From positions 1-27,696 of the forward strand of contig CAZVKB010000027.1 in the NCBI GenBank assembly GCA_964627505.1: a stretch of DNA of 27,696 bases. The letters are read 5' to 3'. This document shows, piece by piece, positions 16,999 to 24,513 of this stretch; the first letter of the stretch is position 1; every line of letters starts with the position of its first letter. Under the pieces are notes generated by a model that worked only from the letters and a program-made list of their open reading frames with translations, was not told the DNA's origin and made no database searches. This stretch comes from JACJWR01 sp964627505. Its GTDB lineage: Bacteria; Actinomycetota; Actinomycetes; S36-B12; UBA10799. The translations under genes and the position numbers were made by a program.

Positions 16999-17331
16999 CC
17001 CACGAGTCGAACCTGCCTGCATGGGAGGGTCCCGACGCCGCAGCTACATCCTCGACTGGTTTGGACATCCCACCTCACGGTCTAGACCAGCAACCTGACA
17101 GGTGTTGCGGCACGCGCTGTCATGTATCTGAGTTCGTTCTGCCAGCGGCGTGCGTCGGCTGGTAGCGATGACCCGGTGTTGCGGGACGACGGCGCAAGGT
17201 CAGCACCAGCAGCACAACTCCAACCGTCACAGCCGCCGCCCTACTGGGATCGGGAGCAGCGTTCCAGAGTGGATATTGGGCCTCGCCTCCTGGCGCGGAA
17301 TCATCCCGACCATCGGAATGTTGGCCGGGGT
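16999..17331. other. 333-bp intergenic region
   Basis: Between the oxidoreductase operon and the SOUL gene I see the hairpin at 17056-17090, a small palindrome ACCTG-A-CAGGT (17093-17103), and no convincing gene. A minus-strand frame from about 17250 to 17120 encodes a short hydrophobic then Arg-rich peptide that could be a small membrane protein, but it has no good start or ribosome binding site. The promoter of the SOUL gene is not obvious. Confidence 0.5.
17056..17090 (+). terminator. Hairpin after the oxidoreductase operon, probable terminator
   Basis: CTGGTTTGGAC (17056-17066) can pair with GTCTAGACCAG (17080-17090) as an 11-bp RNA stem with two G-U wobbles and a 13-nt loop. The wobbles mean the stem is stable only in the plus-strand transcript, which fits termination of the operon ending at 16998. 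There is no U tract, which is common for actinobacterial terminators. Confidence 0.5.
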
Positions 17332-17961
17332 GTGACTGAGCAGCAGGAATATTCCTTAGTAACCACGTTCGACGGTGTGGAACTGCGCCACTACCCCACA
17401 TGCACGTTGGCCGAGATCACGGTTGACGGTCCGGCTGACAAAGCGGGCAACGTCGCTTTTCGACCGCTGGTCTCGTACATCTCCGGGTCCAACGTGACGA
17501 AGGCCAAGTTGGCGATGACCGCACCGGTGATCCAGGAACCCACCGCGAGCCAGGAACCCACGACACTCCAGCAACCCAGCGGGGAGGTTCTGGCTATGAC
17601 GGCCCCGGTGCTGCAGGAGGATGCGGGTGGTCAACGTTGGACGGTGTCTTTTGTGCTGCCTGGGGCGCGTGCCCGTGCGGACTATCCGCAACCCACCGAT
17701 CCCCGGGTGGTGCTCCGGGAAGTCGAGGATCATTACGCCGCTGCGATCCGCTGGTCGGGTCGTTGGATGACATCCAACGTGGACAAAAACACCGAGCGCC
17801 TGCTAGCCACCATTGGGCGGGCGGGCTGGCGCGTCACTGGCGCTCCCCGGTGGGCGCGCTACAACCCACCCTGGACTCCTGCCTTCGCGCGCCGCAACGA
17901 AATCATCGTTGCAGTGGATCCAGGGCCAGATGCCGAATGTGGCGAGCAGGAATCCAGGTAG
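17332..17961 (+). CDS. SOUL family haem-binding protein
   Basis: A 209-residue cytosolic SOUL/HBP family protein, related to vertebrate haem-binding proteins and to plant and bacterial homologues. Seen: the N-terminal E-Y-x-x-V-x-x-F-D-G-x-E-L-R-x-Y-P signature, a GN-x-A-F-x-P-L-x-x-Y-I-x-G segment, KLAMTAPV, and a second AMTAPV before the F-V-L-P strand. Members bind haem or other tetrapyrroles, and bacterial roles are poorly known. The frame is open to 17122 but those 70 residues look non-coding. The GTG at 17332 gives the usual family start. No haem ligand can be assigned safely. It converges with the helicase gene, with a shared hairpin between them. Confidence 0.85.
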   Translation: MTEQQEYSLVTTFDGVELRHYPTCTLAEITVDGPADKAGNVAFRPLVSYISGSNVTKAKLAMTAPVIQEPTASQEPTTLQQPSGEVLAMTAPVLQEDAGGQRWTVSFVLPGARARADYPQPTDPRVVLREVEDHYAAAIRWSGRWMTSNVDKNTERLLATIGRAGWRVTGAPRWARYNPPWTPAFARRNEIIVAVDPGPDAECGEQESR

Positions 17962-17977
17962 CCCCGTGCGCGTAACC

Positions 17978-18021
17978 TGCCAACTGGATCCCCGACCCGC
18001 AGATGCCTGGGGGAGTTGGCA
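17978..18021. terminator. Hairpin between convergent genes, probable bidirectional terminator
   Basis: TGCCAACT (17978-17985) pairs with AGTTGGCA (18014-18021) in a perfect 8-bp stem, and CCCC/GGGG inside it can extend the structure. Its position between the convergent SOUL and helicase stops suggests termination in both directions. There is no T tract on either side. Confidence 0.5.
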
Positions 18022-18077
18022 CACGCATCGGGCCTAGATTTGGCCAAGCGCCAGACCTATAAGACCCATCAGCCGGG

Positions 18078-20843
18078 TTACTCCCAGACCACCCGCATGG
18101 CGGTGATCGCGTCGGTCGGGGCGCTGCCGTCGGTCTCGTTGAGCAACTCCACGCCAGCGGGGGAGGTGGCGAAGACGGGTGTGGTGTTGGCAATGAGGCG
18201 TGTCCAAGCAGCGGTGAACGGCTTGAGATCAGCAGCCCGAGCCGCGAACACCGACGGCACGCAGTGGCATGCCGTGGCGGTCGTGATGTCGCCTCGGGCT
18301 GCTTGCCGGGCAAGTCGCACTTGCGCCCGGCGACCGGCGGGGAGCGGAGGCAGAATCGGGCGGGCGATCAGATACCGACAGCGACCCGGAGCGCCGAGCA
18401 ACTCGTCGAGCGCGGCGGCAAACTGGGCCGCGTGGGGTCCGGGGAGGTCCACCATCTCGACCCCATCGCGCACCCGAAATCGCACCTGCTGCGGTTGGCC
18501 GAGCGCGCTGGCAACCACCTCTGCATAGGCGCTAACCGGCGGTGGCTGTTCCAACCGCTGATACTCGGATAACGCCGCCCGGTCGGCCTGTGCCCGACCC
18601 CAGGTGAAGGCCCCGAGGCTGGTCAGGGCGGCGGGAATCGCTAGTGCCAACCAGGAACCGTCACCGGCTAGAACCCCCAACACCACAGCCAACACCGCCA
18701 TACCAGCACCCAGCGCGGCGATCATTGCCGGGATCCGAGGCAGTTGGGCGACCGGCTGCGACAATCCACTCGGTGCCACCACCACGATGGGTGTGGTCGG
18801 TGTGTGCGGTACTCGGAGTTCGAGCGCGCCCGTTGCAGCGCTGCTTCGACTGGCCGCCTGCACATCGGTCGGCCGCACCTGAACCTGCACTGCCGGCACC
18901 ACCTCATCGGCGAAGGCTTCGCCGATTCGCCAGGCAGCCCGGCCTGCTGCACGATCTTCGCTGCGCACCAGCATCTTGGCGTTGAAGGAGTCGAAGGTTT
19001 CGGAGTCTGGGGCGTGGAAGGGCGAGAGTGTGGAGTCGACGTGACCTACCCCCGCCACGATGTCGCGGTCGCGATTCACGGCGAAATAGCCGTTGTGTTT
19101 GCGGACGAAACGCTCATAGTCACCGTTGCCCCGCGGGTGGTTGGCAGCCACGCAGACCACAGACCAGGTGTGCGCGACTTTCTCGGGCCACGCGGGGTCC
19201 AGGCGCAGTGCTCGACCGCGCACTTGCACGACGGCAGTGGCAGTGGTGGCCGTCGTGAGGTCGACCAACGTGGTGACCGAGCGAGCATCCCAACCTTCTC
19301 CTAATAGGGCCCGAGTGCCGACGAGAATCGACAAGCCGCCGTCTTCGAATAGGCCAGTCAGGAACGGTACCCATTCGCGCGGTCCCCAGTCGTCTTCGAA
19401 GTAGATCAAGGCGCCATCGTTGTGGTGACGTACCGACGGGCGGGCGGCGCGAATCACGGCAGCACCACGGGAATTGGCTGCCACGGTTTTGCCAGTCACG
19501 AGCGCGATTCCACGACTGGCGATCCGGGTGTCGGCAGACAGTTGCTCGGCCACCTGCACCGCTGAGCCTGCCTCTGCCGCAATCACCCCGGTGAGATTGG
19601 CCGGCAGTGTCGCAGTGGCCCGCTCATGATCCACCACCACCAAGGCCCGCATCCGATCGGGGATGCTCGCGAGTTCGGCGGCCAGAATCTCCACGGCTGC
19701 GCGGGATTTCGCCGCGCTGCGCGCGATGACCCGGTCCACCGGTGAACGTCCCCGCTGCACACCAGCGGACGTGAGCCGAAAGCCGACCGCGGGCAGGGCT
19801 TCGCGCAGGCGGCGCAGCGCCTCGACATCCTTGGGATCTTGCGAATCGCGCAGCACCTCGCGCACAAACTCTCCGATCACCCGCGCCCAGTCGTCGGCGC
19901 TGGGGGCAGAGCGGTAGCGTTCCCGGCCACGGCTGCCGGGCGGGCGGGTGGCCAATCCGTCGTGGTGGAAGTGCATCAGCGCATCAGCCAAGTCGGGCTT
20001 TGTCGACTCCAACGCGGCCCAAGCGGTGCCATCCAATCGACCGCAATACAAATCGAGCCACTCGAAAAAGCGCGTACTGGCGAAATCCGGCGCCGCCAGG
20101 TCGTTGCGTAATTCGGCAAATCGCAAGGCATCTTCAGCGAGCCAGTCCGCTTCGGCACTCGTTGGAGGCGTCAACCAGGCGAGTTCGGTGTACGGCGCCA
20201 GATAGCCCTGACGTACCAGCGCTGGAATCGATGCCTCGAACACCGGCGGGCCCAAAAGGCGTTCGGTCAATTCGTTTTCCGCGCTGGTGAGCACAGCTGG
20301 TGGGGTGGCGGTAAGGCCAATGATCCGCACATCTGTCAGGGGCGCCAGCATCTCGTCGAGCAGTTCTCCCCACACCGCCAGCAAGTGGTGGCACTCATCG
20401 AGCAGGAGCGTAGCTTCGCCCAGGGCAGCCAAAGTTTCGAAGAATTGCTTCGCCCCAGTTCCCAACCGATGGGCGTGGGAATCCGGATCTCCGGCCTCGT
20501 CCACTTCGGCTTCCGGGTCGAATGCCGCGACAGCCTGATAGGTGAGGCTAGTCACTTCAGCGGTCAAGTCCCGAGACATGGCCACCGGCGGGCCCTCGGG
20601 TGCGAAGTAGTCACGGTACTGCGTCGCCCACTGCACCTGAATCGCCGTGTTCGGGCTCAGGATCACGATCGGACGGCGCAAACGGACGGCGGCGGTAAGG
20701 CCGACCAGGGTTTTGCCGGAGCCGGGTGGCAGCACCACCAGCGCTCGGCGCGAACCGTGTGACCACGCTGCGTCAATCGCGGCAAGTGCCTCCCGCTGAT
20801 ACACCCGCAGCGAGGCTCGGGGCTCCTCCCACCGCGCAGCCAT
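18078..20843 (-). CDS. SF2 DEAD/DEAH helicase with C-terminal transmembrane hairpin
   Basis: A 921-residue superfamily 2 ATPase. The core is complete: Q-like VYQREAL (14-20), Walker A GSGKT (41-45), Walker B DECH (149-152), TATP near 187, motif V in GTRALLGEGWDARS, and motif VI QVRGRALRLD near 539. A helical insert of about 150 residues lies between the two RecA-like domains. After the core comes a linker, then two hydrophobic helices (about 704-727 and 731-749), and a C-terminal domain of about 165 residues that I do not recognise. The hairpin would keep both the helicase and the tail in the cytoplasm while tethering the protein to the membrane. The ATG lies 6 nt after a TAGGGT box. Restriction, repair and defence roles are all possible, but no methylase, nuclease or defence gene is adjacent. 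Confidence 0.88.
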   Translation of the reverse strand: MAARWEEPRASLRVYQREALAAIDAAWSHGSRRALVVLPPGSGKTLVGLTAAVRLRRPIVILSPNTAIQVQWATQYRDYFAPEGPPVAMSRDLTAEVTSLTYQAVAAFDPEAEVDEAGDPDSHAHRLGTGAKQFFETLAALGEATLLLDECHHLLAVWGELLDEMLAPLTDVRIIGLTATPPAVLTSAENELTERLLGPPVFEASIPALVRQGYLAPYTELAWLTPPTSAEADWLAEDALRFAELRNDLAAPDFASTRFFEWLDLYCGRLDGTAWAALESTKPDLADALMHFHHDGLATRPPGSRGRERYRSAPSADDWARVIGEFVREVLRDSQDPKDVEALRRLREALPAVGFRLTSAGVQRGRSPVDRVIARSAAKSRAAVEILAAELASIPDRMRALVVVDHERATATLPANLTGVIAAEAGSAVQVAEQLSADTRIASRGIALVTGKTVAANSRGAAVIRAARPSVRHHNDGALIYFEDDWGPREWVPFLTGLFEDGGLSILVGTRALLGEGWDARSVTTLVDLTTATTATAVVQVRGRALRLDPAWPEKVAHTWSVVCVAANHPRGNGDYERFVRKHNGYFAVNRDRDIVAGVGHVDSTLSPFHAPDSETFDSFNAKMLVRSEDRAAGRAAWRIGEAFADEVVPAVQVQVRPTDVQAASRSSAATGALELRVPHTPTTPIVVVAPSGLSQPVAQLPRIPAMIAALGAGMAVLAVVLGVLAGDGSWLALAIPAALTSLGAFTWGRAQADRAALSEYQRLEQPPPVSAYAEVVASALGQPQQVRFRVRDGVEMVDLPGPHAAQFAAALDELLGAPGRCRYLIARPILPPLPAGRRAQVRLARQAARGDITTATACHCVPSVFAARAADLKPFTAAWTRLIANTTPVFATSPAGVELLNETDGSAPTDAITAMRVVWE

Positions 20844-20849
20844 GTCCGC

Positions 20850-20855
20850 ACCCTA
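20850..20855 (-). promoter_or_regulatory. -10 box (TAGGGT), probable leaderless promoter of the helicase
   Basis: On the minus strand TAGGGT is followed by GCGGAC and the ATG start at 20843. No Shine-Dalgarno sequence is present. The divergent transporter gene starts only 42 bases away. Confidence 0.55.
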
Positions 20856-20872
20856 ACCCGGGAGTCGGCGCA

Positions 20873-20878
20873 TACGAT
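20873..20878 (+). promoter_or_regulatory. -10 box (TACGAT), probable leaderless promoter of the MFS gene
   Basis: TACGAT is followed by seven bases and GTG 20886. The ATG at 20877 overlaps the -10 box itself, so by the leaderless rule GTG 20886 is the better start. The two divergent -10 boxes are 17 bases apart, so the promoters must share or overlap upstream DNA. Confidence 0.45.
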
Positions 20879-20885
20879 GCTCAAC

Positions 20886-22085
20886 GTGCAAATCCCTTCA
20901 CCGCGCAGTCCCGGCTTGCGTGCGGTGATCGCAGCTGTGGCCATCAATCTGGTTTCCGTGCTGCCGCTCTTCCTCACCGGCGCCATGGCGGTGCAGATCT
21001 CCCGCGATATCGGTGCGAGCGCGACCTCGGTTGGGATGATGGCCTCCATGTTTGCCTTTGCGACCATGGCCGGCAGCGCCCCGCTTGGCCGGATGGTCGG
21101 TCGATGGGGGGTGCGGCGCAGCATGAGAGCCAGCGCCCTGGCGGCAGCCCTCGCGTTGCTCGCGGGTGCGGCGAGCACGTCGCTGTGGTGGTTGGGTGCG
21201 GCGCTCTTCCTAGGTGGCATCGGCAATGCGCTGAGCCAACCTGCCGGCAATGCCCTGGTGGCGGCCCAACTGTCGGCTCGGCACTTCGGGATCGGATTTG
21301 CCATCAAGCAGTCCGGGATTCCGGTGGCCACGTTGTTGGGCGGGCTTTCGGTGCCCCTGATTGCGTTAACGTTGGGATGGCAGGCGGCTTACCTCGCGGC
21401 TGCTGCGTTGGCGCTGGTGGCGATCCCGTTGATACCCGCCGATCGGGAGGTGACCCCGGGGCGCGCCGAGGCCGCGGTTCCGCGGAAGTTGGTGGTGCCA
21501 TTGTGGGGGCTGGCGCTGGGAGCGAGCGCAGCTGTTGTGGCCGCCACATCGATCGGGGCCCTGGGTGCGGCTGGTGGGGTAGCAGCGGGACTCCCCGAAG
21601 CCACCGCCGGGTACCTCGTAGCGCTCGGTGGATTGGCCGGCTTGATCGTACGGTTATCCGCCGGTACCGCTGCTGATCGTTTTTCCTTCGACGCGTTGCA
21701 CGGAGTCGCACTGCTGTGTGTTCTAGGCGCGGTCGGTTGGGCGCTCATGGCAATCGGGGAGCCGGTGATGTTCGCGATCGGCCTGGTCGTGGCGAACGCC
21801 TTCGGGTGGGGGTGGCCTGGACTCCAACACTTGGCAGTCGCGCGACGTTTTCCCACTGCTACTGCGGCTGCCAGCGGAGTGTCGCAGACCGGTGTGGCGG
21901 TTGGACTCTTGGTGGGCCCGGCATTGCTGGGAGCCACGGCGGGCGGTTTCGGCTGGACCTGGACGTGGCTATTGGCGGCGTGTGCCGCAGTGGTCGGTGC
22001 GGTGGCTGTGACCTTCGCGGCCCGCCGGATCCCGCAACCACAGGAAGTTGCTCACTCGGCACTTGCGCGGCGTGCGGCTTCCTGA
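20886..22085 (+). CDS. Major facilitator superfamily transporter
   Basis: A 399-residue transporter with about twelve hydrophobic helices in two halves of six. A degenerate motif A (G-R-M-V-G-R-W-G-V-R-R) lies in the loop after helix 2, and a Gly/Ala-rich helix 4 with an NALSQPAGNAL segment follows. Helix 5 has the KQSGIPVATLLGG motif shared with cyanate/NarK-like permeases (CynX branch), which I treat as a weak hint only. Substrate is unknown. I choose GTG 20886 over ATG 20877 because the latter lies within the -10 box; the difference is three residues. It is divergent from the helicase and its end overlaps the end of the small gene on the other strand by 34 bp. Confidence 0.85.
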   Translation: MQIPSPRSPGLRAVIAAVAINLVSVLPLFLTGAMAVQISRDIGASATSVGMMASMFAFATMAGSAPLGRMVGRWGVRRSMRASALAAALALLAGAASTSLWWLGAALFLGGIGNALSQPAGNALVAAQLSARHFGIGFAIKQSGIPVATLLGGLSVPLIALTLGWQAAYLAAAALALVAIPLIPADREVTPGRAEAAVPRKLVVPLWGLALGASAAVVAATSIGALGAAGGVAAGLPEATAGYLVALGGLAGLIVRLSAGTAADRFSFDALHGVALLCVLGAVGWALMAIGEPVMFAIGLVVANAFGWGWPGLQHLAVARRFPTATAAASGVSQTGVAVGLLVGPALLGATAGGFGWTWTWLLAACAAVVGAVAVTFAARRIPQPQEVAHSALARRAAS

Positions 22086-22231
22086 GTCATAGCGTCGATG
22101 GCAGCTTCGATGCGGGTGTGCTCGTAACTCCCTGGTTGGGTTTGGGTGAGGCCCACTTCGAGTTCCGCTACTGCGATCTGCAGCTCCTCGTCGGTCATGG
22201 TGGCGGGATCTGTATGCAGATGGGGAGTCAT
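22052..22231 (-). CDS. Small conserved-looking acidic protein, unknown function
   Basis: A 59-residue soluble protein, acidic in its middle, with two predicted amphipathic helices (about 12-25 and 34-57) separated by a QPGSYEH turn. An AGAGG ribosome binding site lies 6 bases before the ATG at 22231; a TTG at 22246 would add five residues but lacks such a site. A CATACT sequence near 22290-22295 (minus strand) is a possible -10. Its 3' end overlaps the convergent MFS gene by 34 bp. I do not recognise the family. The helix-turn-helix layout without a charged DNA-reading face suggests a coiled-coil or partner-binding role, but this is a guess. Confidence 0.6.
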   Translation of the reverse strand: MTPHLHTDPATMTDEELQIAVAELEVGLTQTQPGSYEHTRIEAAIDAMTQEAARRASAE

Positions 22232-22361
22232 CGGAACCTCTCGCAAGCGTCGGGGAACGAATTGGAGTCAGCAGTGCACAGGAATCGTCAGTATGACTTA
22301 AGAATCCGCGCCCGGACCGAAAAACATCTGATCGGAGTCTTCCGCAAGATCGTCGCGGTCG

Positions 22362-22367
22362 TATCCT
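22362..22367 (+). promoter_or_regulatory. -10 box (TATCCT), probable leaderless promoter of the PAS-GGEEF gene
   Basis: TATCCT is followed by TTCCTCT and GTG 22375. The pyrimidine-rich spacer excludes a Shine-Dalgarno sequence, so this is one of the clearest leaderless candidates in the window. Confidence 0.6.
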
Positions 22368-22374
22368 TTCCTCT

Positions 22375-23364
22375 GTGGAAGAACAGTTCTATGTCACCCT
22401 CTTGGACCAAATCGCCGATGGCGTGTATTTTGTCGACACCAATCGGGTGATCACGTATTGGAATGGGGGAGCCGAACGAATTACCGGCTACTCGGCGGCG
22501 GAGGTCGTGGGACACAGTTGTTCGGAAGGCATCCTGCGTCACGTCAACGACTCGGGCAAGCAGTTGTGCCTCCAGGGTTGTCCGCTGTTGGGGGTCATGC
22601 TGGACGGCAAGCAGCGCACCGCGAATGTATATCTGCACCACAAGAACGGACACCGGGTGCCAGTTCGGGTGCAGGGCCACGCCTTGCGCGACGACAACGG
22701 CGTGATCACCGGTTCGGTGGAAGTGTTCTCGCGCCGACACATCAACCAATACGACATTCATGAGCAGGAAGGCATCGCCGACGGATTAGATCCAGTGACC
22801 GGCTTGCCGCCCCGCCGAATCGGCGAACGGCAACTCGCGGCGCTGCTGCCCGACTCTGCCGATGCACAGACTTCGGAGCAATCTGACGAATCCGTGGGCG
22901 TGTTGTTCCTCGACGTGGACCACTTCAAGTCTGTCAACGATAACTACGGTCACCGGGTAGGGGACGACGTTTTGCGCGTGGTGGGGCAGTCATTGGCCAA
23001 TGGCCTGAGCAGCGGTGATCTTCCCGTGCGCTGGGGTGGCGAGGAGTTTCTGGCGGTGATGCCAGCGGCTGATCAGCAGTCCGTCGCCGCCACGGCCGAG
23101 CGCGTGCGGATGCTCGTGGAGAACTCGTGGCTGGATTTTGGGGATCAAACTGTACGGGTGACTGCCTCATTGGGGGCAACGTTGTCGCAACCGGGCGAAA
23201 CCATTAGTGACGTGATCGATCGCGCGGATCACTTGATGTACCGCAGCAAACATGCCGGGCGCAACCGGGTGACTACTGATGACGGTGAATTGACCTCGCT
23301 TGCCGAGCCGCCGATCCTCGGCAAGGGAATCCCGTGGCTGATGCCGGAGTATCTCAATCGCTGA
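22375..23364 (+). CDS. PAS-GGDEF diguanylate cyclase
   Basis: A 329-residue cytosolic diguanylate cyclase, making c-di-GMP from two GTP. The PAS domain (about 1-120) has the usual G-V-x-x-V-D start and WNGGAERITGY segment, plus three Cys (49, 65, 69) in an HSC...LC-x-x-GCPL pattern that recurs in a PAS subgroup and could sense redox state, metal or a cluster. The GGDEF domain (about 155-310) has DPVTGLPPRR, LDVDHFKSVNDNYGH and the active GGEEF at 221-225. No RxxD inhibitory site lies five residues before it, so product inhibition is not expected. A C-terminal tail of about 30 residues is unassigned. It is the likely enzymatic opposite of the EAL protein at 4111-6726. The ABC operon follows after 51 bp. 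Confidence 0.92.
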   Translation: MEEQFYVTLLDQIADGVYFVDTNRVITYWNGGAERITGYSAAEVVGHSCSEGILRHVNDSGKQLCLQGCPLLGVMLDGKQRTANVYLHHKNGHRVPVRVQGHALRDDNGVITGSVEVFSRRHINQYDIHEQEGIADGLDPVTGLPPRRIGERQLAALLPDSADAQTSEQSDESVGVLFLDVDHFKSVNDNYGHRVGDDVLRVVGQSLANGLSSGDLPVRWGGEEFLAVMPAADQQSVAATAERVRMLVENSWLDFGDQTVRVTASLGATLSQPGETISDVIDRADHLMYRSKHAGRNRVTTDDGELTSLAEPPILGKGIPWLMPEYLNR

Positions 23365-23415
23365 ACCCGCCGGGGTGCAGATGCGCGGCAGCGGGGGGTA
23401 CGGGACACTACTGCA

Positions 23416-24513
23416 ATGAGTTTAGCTGCCAAAGAAATTAACCGGGCGAAGTTGCGCTTCGGTTTGCTCACTGGGGCAGTGTCGCTGCTGGTTTTTCTGG
23501 TGCTCCTGCTCTCGACCCTGTCACAGGCGTTGGTGTCGTCTCTGGTGGGAGCGCTGGAAAATCTCCAGACCCAAGGCGTGGTGTATGCGACCTCGGCTCG
23601 TGACAACATCGTTGCCAGTCGCTTGCCAGCCGCCACTGTCGAAGAAGTCGCAGCCGTCCCGGGAGTCGCCGCCGCTGCTGGTGTCGGAACCTTCACCAGC
23701 AATACCACGCTGGATGGCGTGCTCACCGAAGTGCAGGTGTTCGGGTTCAGTCCAGAAGGCCCGGGCGGGCCGACGACGGTCTCCGCGGGTCGGTTGCCGA
23801 CGCAACCGGGCGAGGCTGCCGTGGACGGTGGTGGGGTAGCCATCGGTGACACTTTGACCCTGACTCCTGGTGAGACCACGCTGACCGTGGTCGGTCTGAT
23901 CCGCGGCGCGCAGTTCAACGCATTACCCACGGCGTATGTCGATCTCGTCACCTATGAACAAGCCGTGCAAGCGGCCAATCCGGGTTTGCCGTTCGTGCCC
24001 ATCAATGCCGTGGCTTTCGACGTTGCGCCTGGTCAGGACCCAGCCACGGTCGCGGATGCGATTACTGCGACCCTGCCTAATGCTGTGGGTTACACCCTTG
24101 ACAACGCGGTGTCACTGATTCCAGGCATCGAGTCGATCAGCCAGAGTTTTGGGATCCTCGTGGGTCTGACGTTTATCATCGGCATCGTCGTCATCGGCTT
24201 CTTCTTCCTGATTCTCACCGTGCAGAAGATGCGCGCCTACACCTTGTTGCGGGCGATCGGCACGCCCACTCGATCCTTGGCGACCACAGTGGCCGCGCAA
24301 ATCACCATCGTGGTGATCGTGGCCTCACTGCTGGCAGTGGCTTTGACGTTGTTGGCGGTCCAGGGATTGAACACCGGAATCCCCGTCACCCTCGATCCCG
24401 CCTTGATCATCACCACGGTGGTGGCGGTTTTGGCCTTCTCGCTGCTGGCCGGACTATTGAGTATTCGCCGGATCGCACGGATTGATCCGGCCACGGCAGT
24501 AGGAGCGCGCTGA
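23416..24513 (+). CDS. ABC transporter permease (MacB/FtsX type), first subunit
   Basis: A 365-residue FtsX-like permease. It has the four-helix topology of type VII exporters: one N-terminal helix (about 13-37), a large extracytoplasmic MacB_PCD-type domain (about 40-235), then three C-terminal helices (about 240-263, 288-313, 328-352) and the RRIARIDPA tail that packs on the ATPase. No Shine-Dalgarno sequence or clear TAnnnT box lies before the ATG, so it may be read through from the cyclase gene or use a weak promoter around 23399-23410. Its stop overlaps the start of the second permease (TGATG). The closest characterised relatives are DevC/MacB-like exporters of lipids, glycolipids or peptides; the substrate is unknown. 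Confidence 0.88.
   Translation: MSLAAKEINRAKLRFGLLTGAVSLLVFLVLLLSTLSQALVSSLVGALENLQTQGVVYATSARDNIVASRLPAATVEEVAAVPGVAAAAGVGTFTSNTTLDGVLTEVQVFGFSPEGPGGPTTVSAGRLPTQPGEAAVDGGGVAIGDTLTLTPGETTLTVVGLIRGAQFNALPTAYVDLVTYEQAVQAANPGLPFVPINAVAFDVAPGQDPATVADAITATLPNAVGYTLDNAVSLIPGIESISQSFGILVGLTFIIGIVVIGFFFLILTVQKMRAYTLLRAIGTPTRSLATTVAAQITIVVIVASLLAVALTLLAVQGLNTGIPVTLDPALIITTVVAVLAFSLLAGLLSIRRIARIDPATAVGAR

Noticed and set aside
17000..17040. tRNA-like T-arm (GGTTCGACTC) on the minus strand
   Set aside because: The flanking bases do not form a T-stem, and no matching acceptor, D or anticodon arms are present.
17120..17250. Small minus-strand ORF with a short hydrophobic stretch and Arg-rich tail
   Set aside because: No good start, ribosome binding site or -10 box; the hydrophobic stretch is short for a membrane helix.
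18078..20843. Helicase as part of a known anti-phage system
   Set aside because: No methylase, nuclease, protease or other defence partner is adjacent, and no mobile-element signs are seen.
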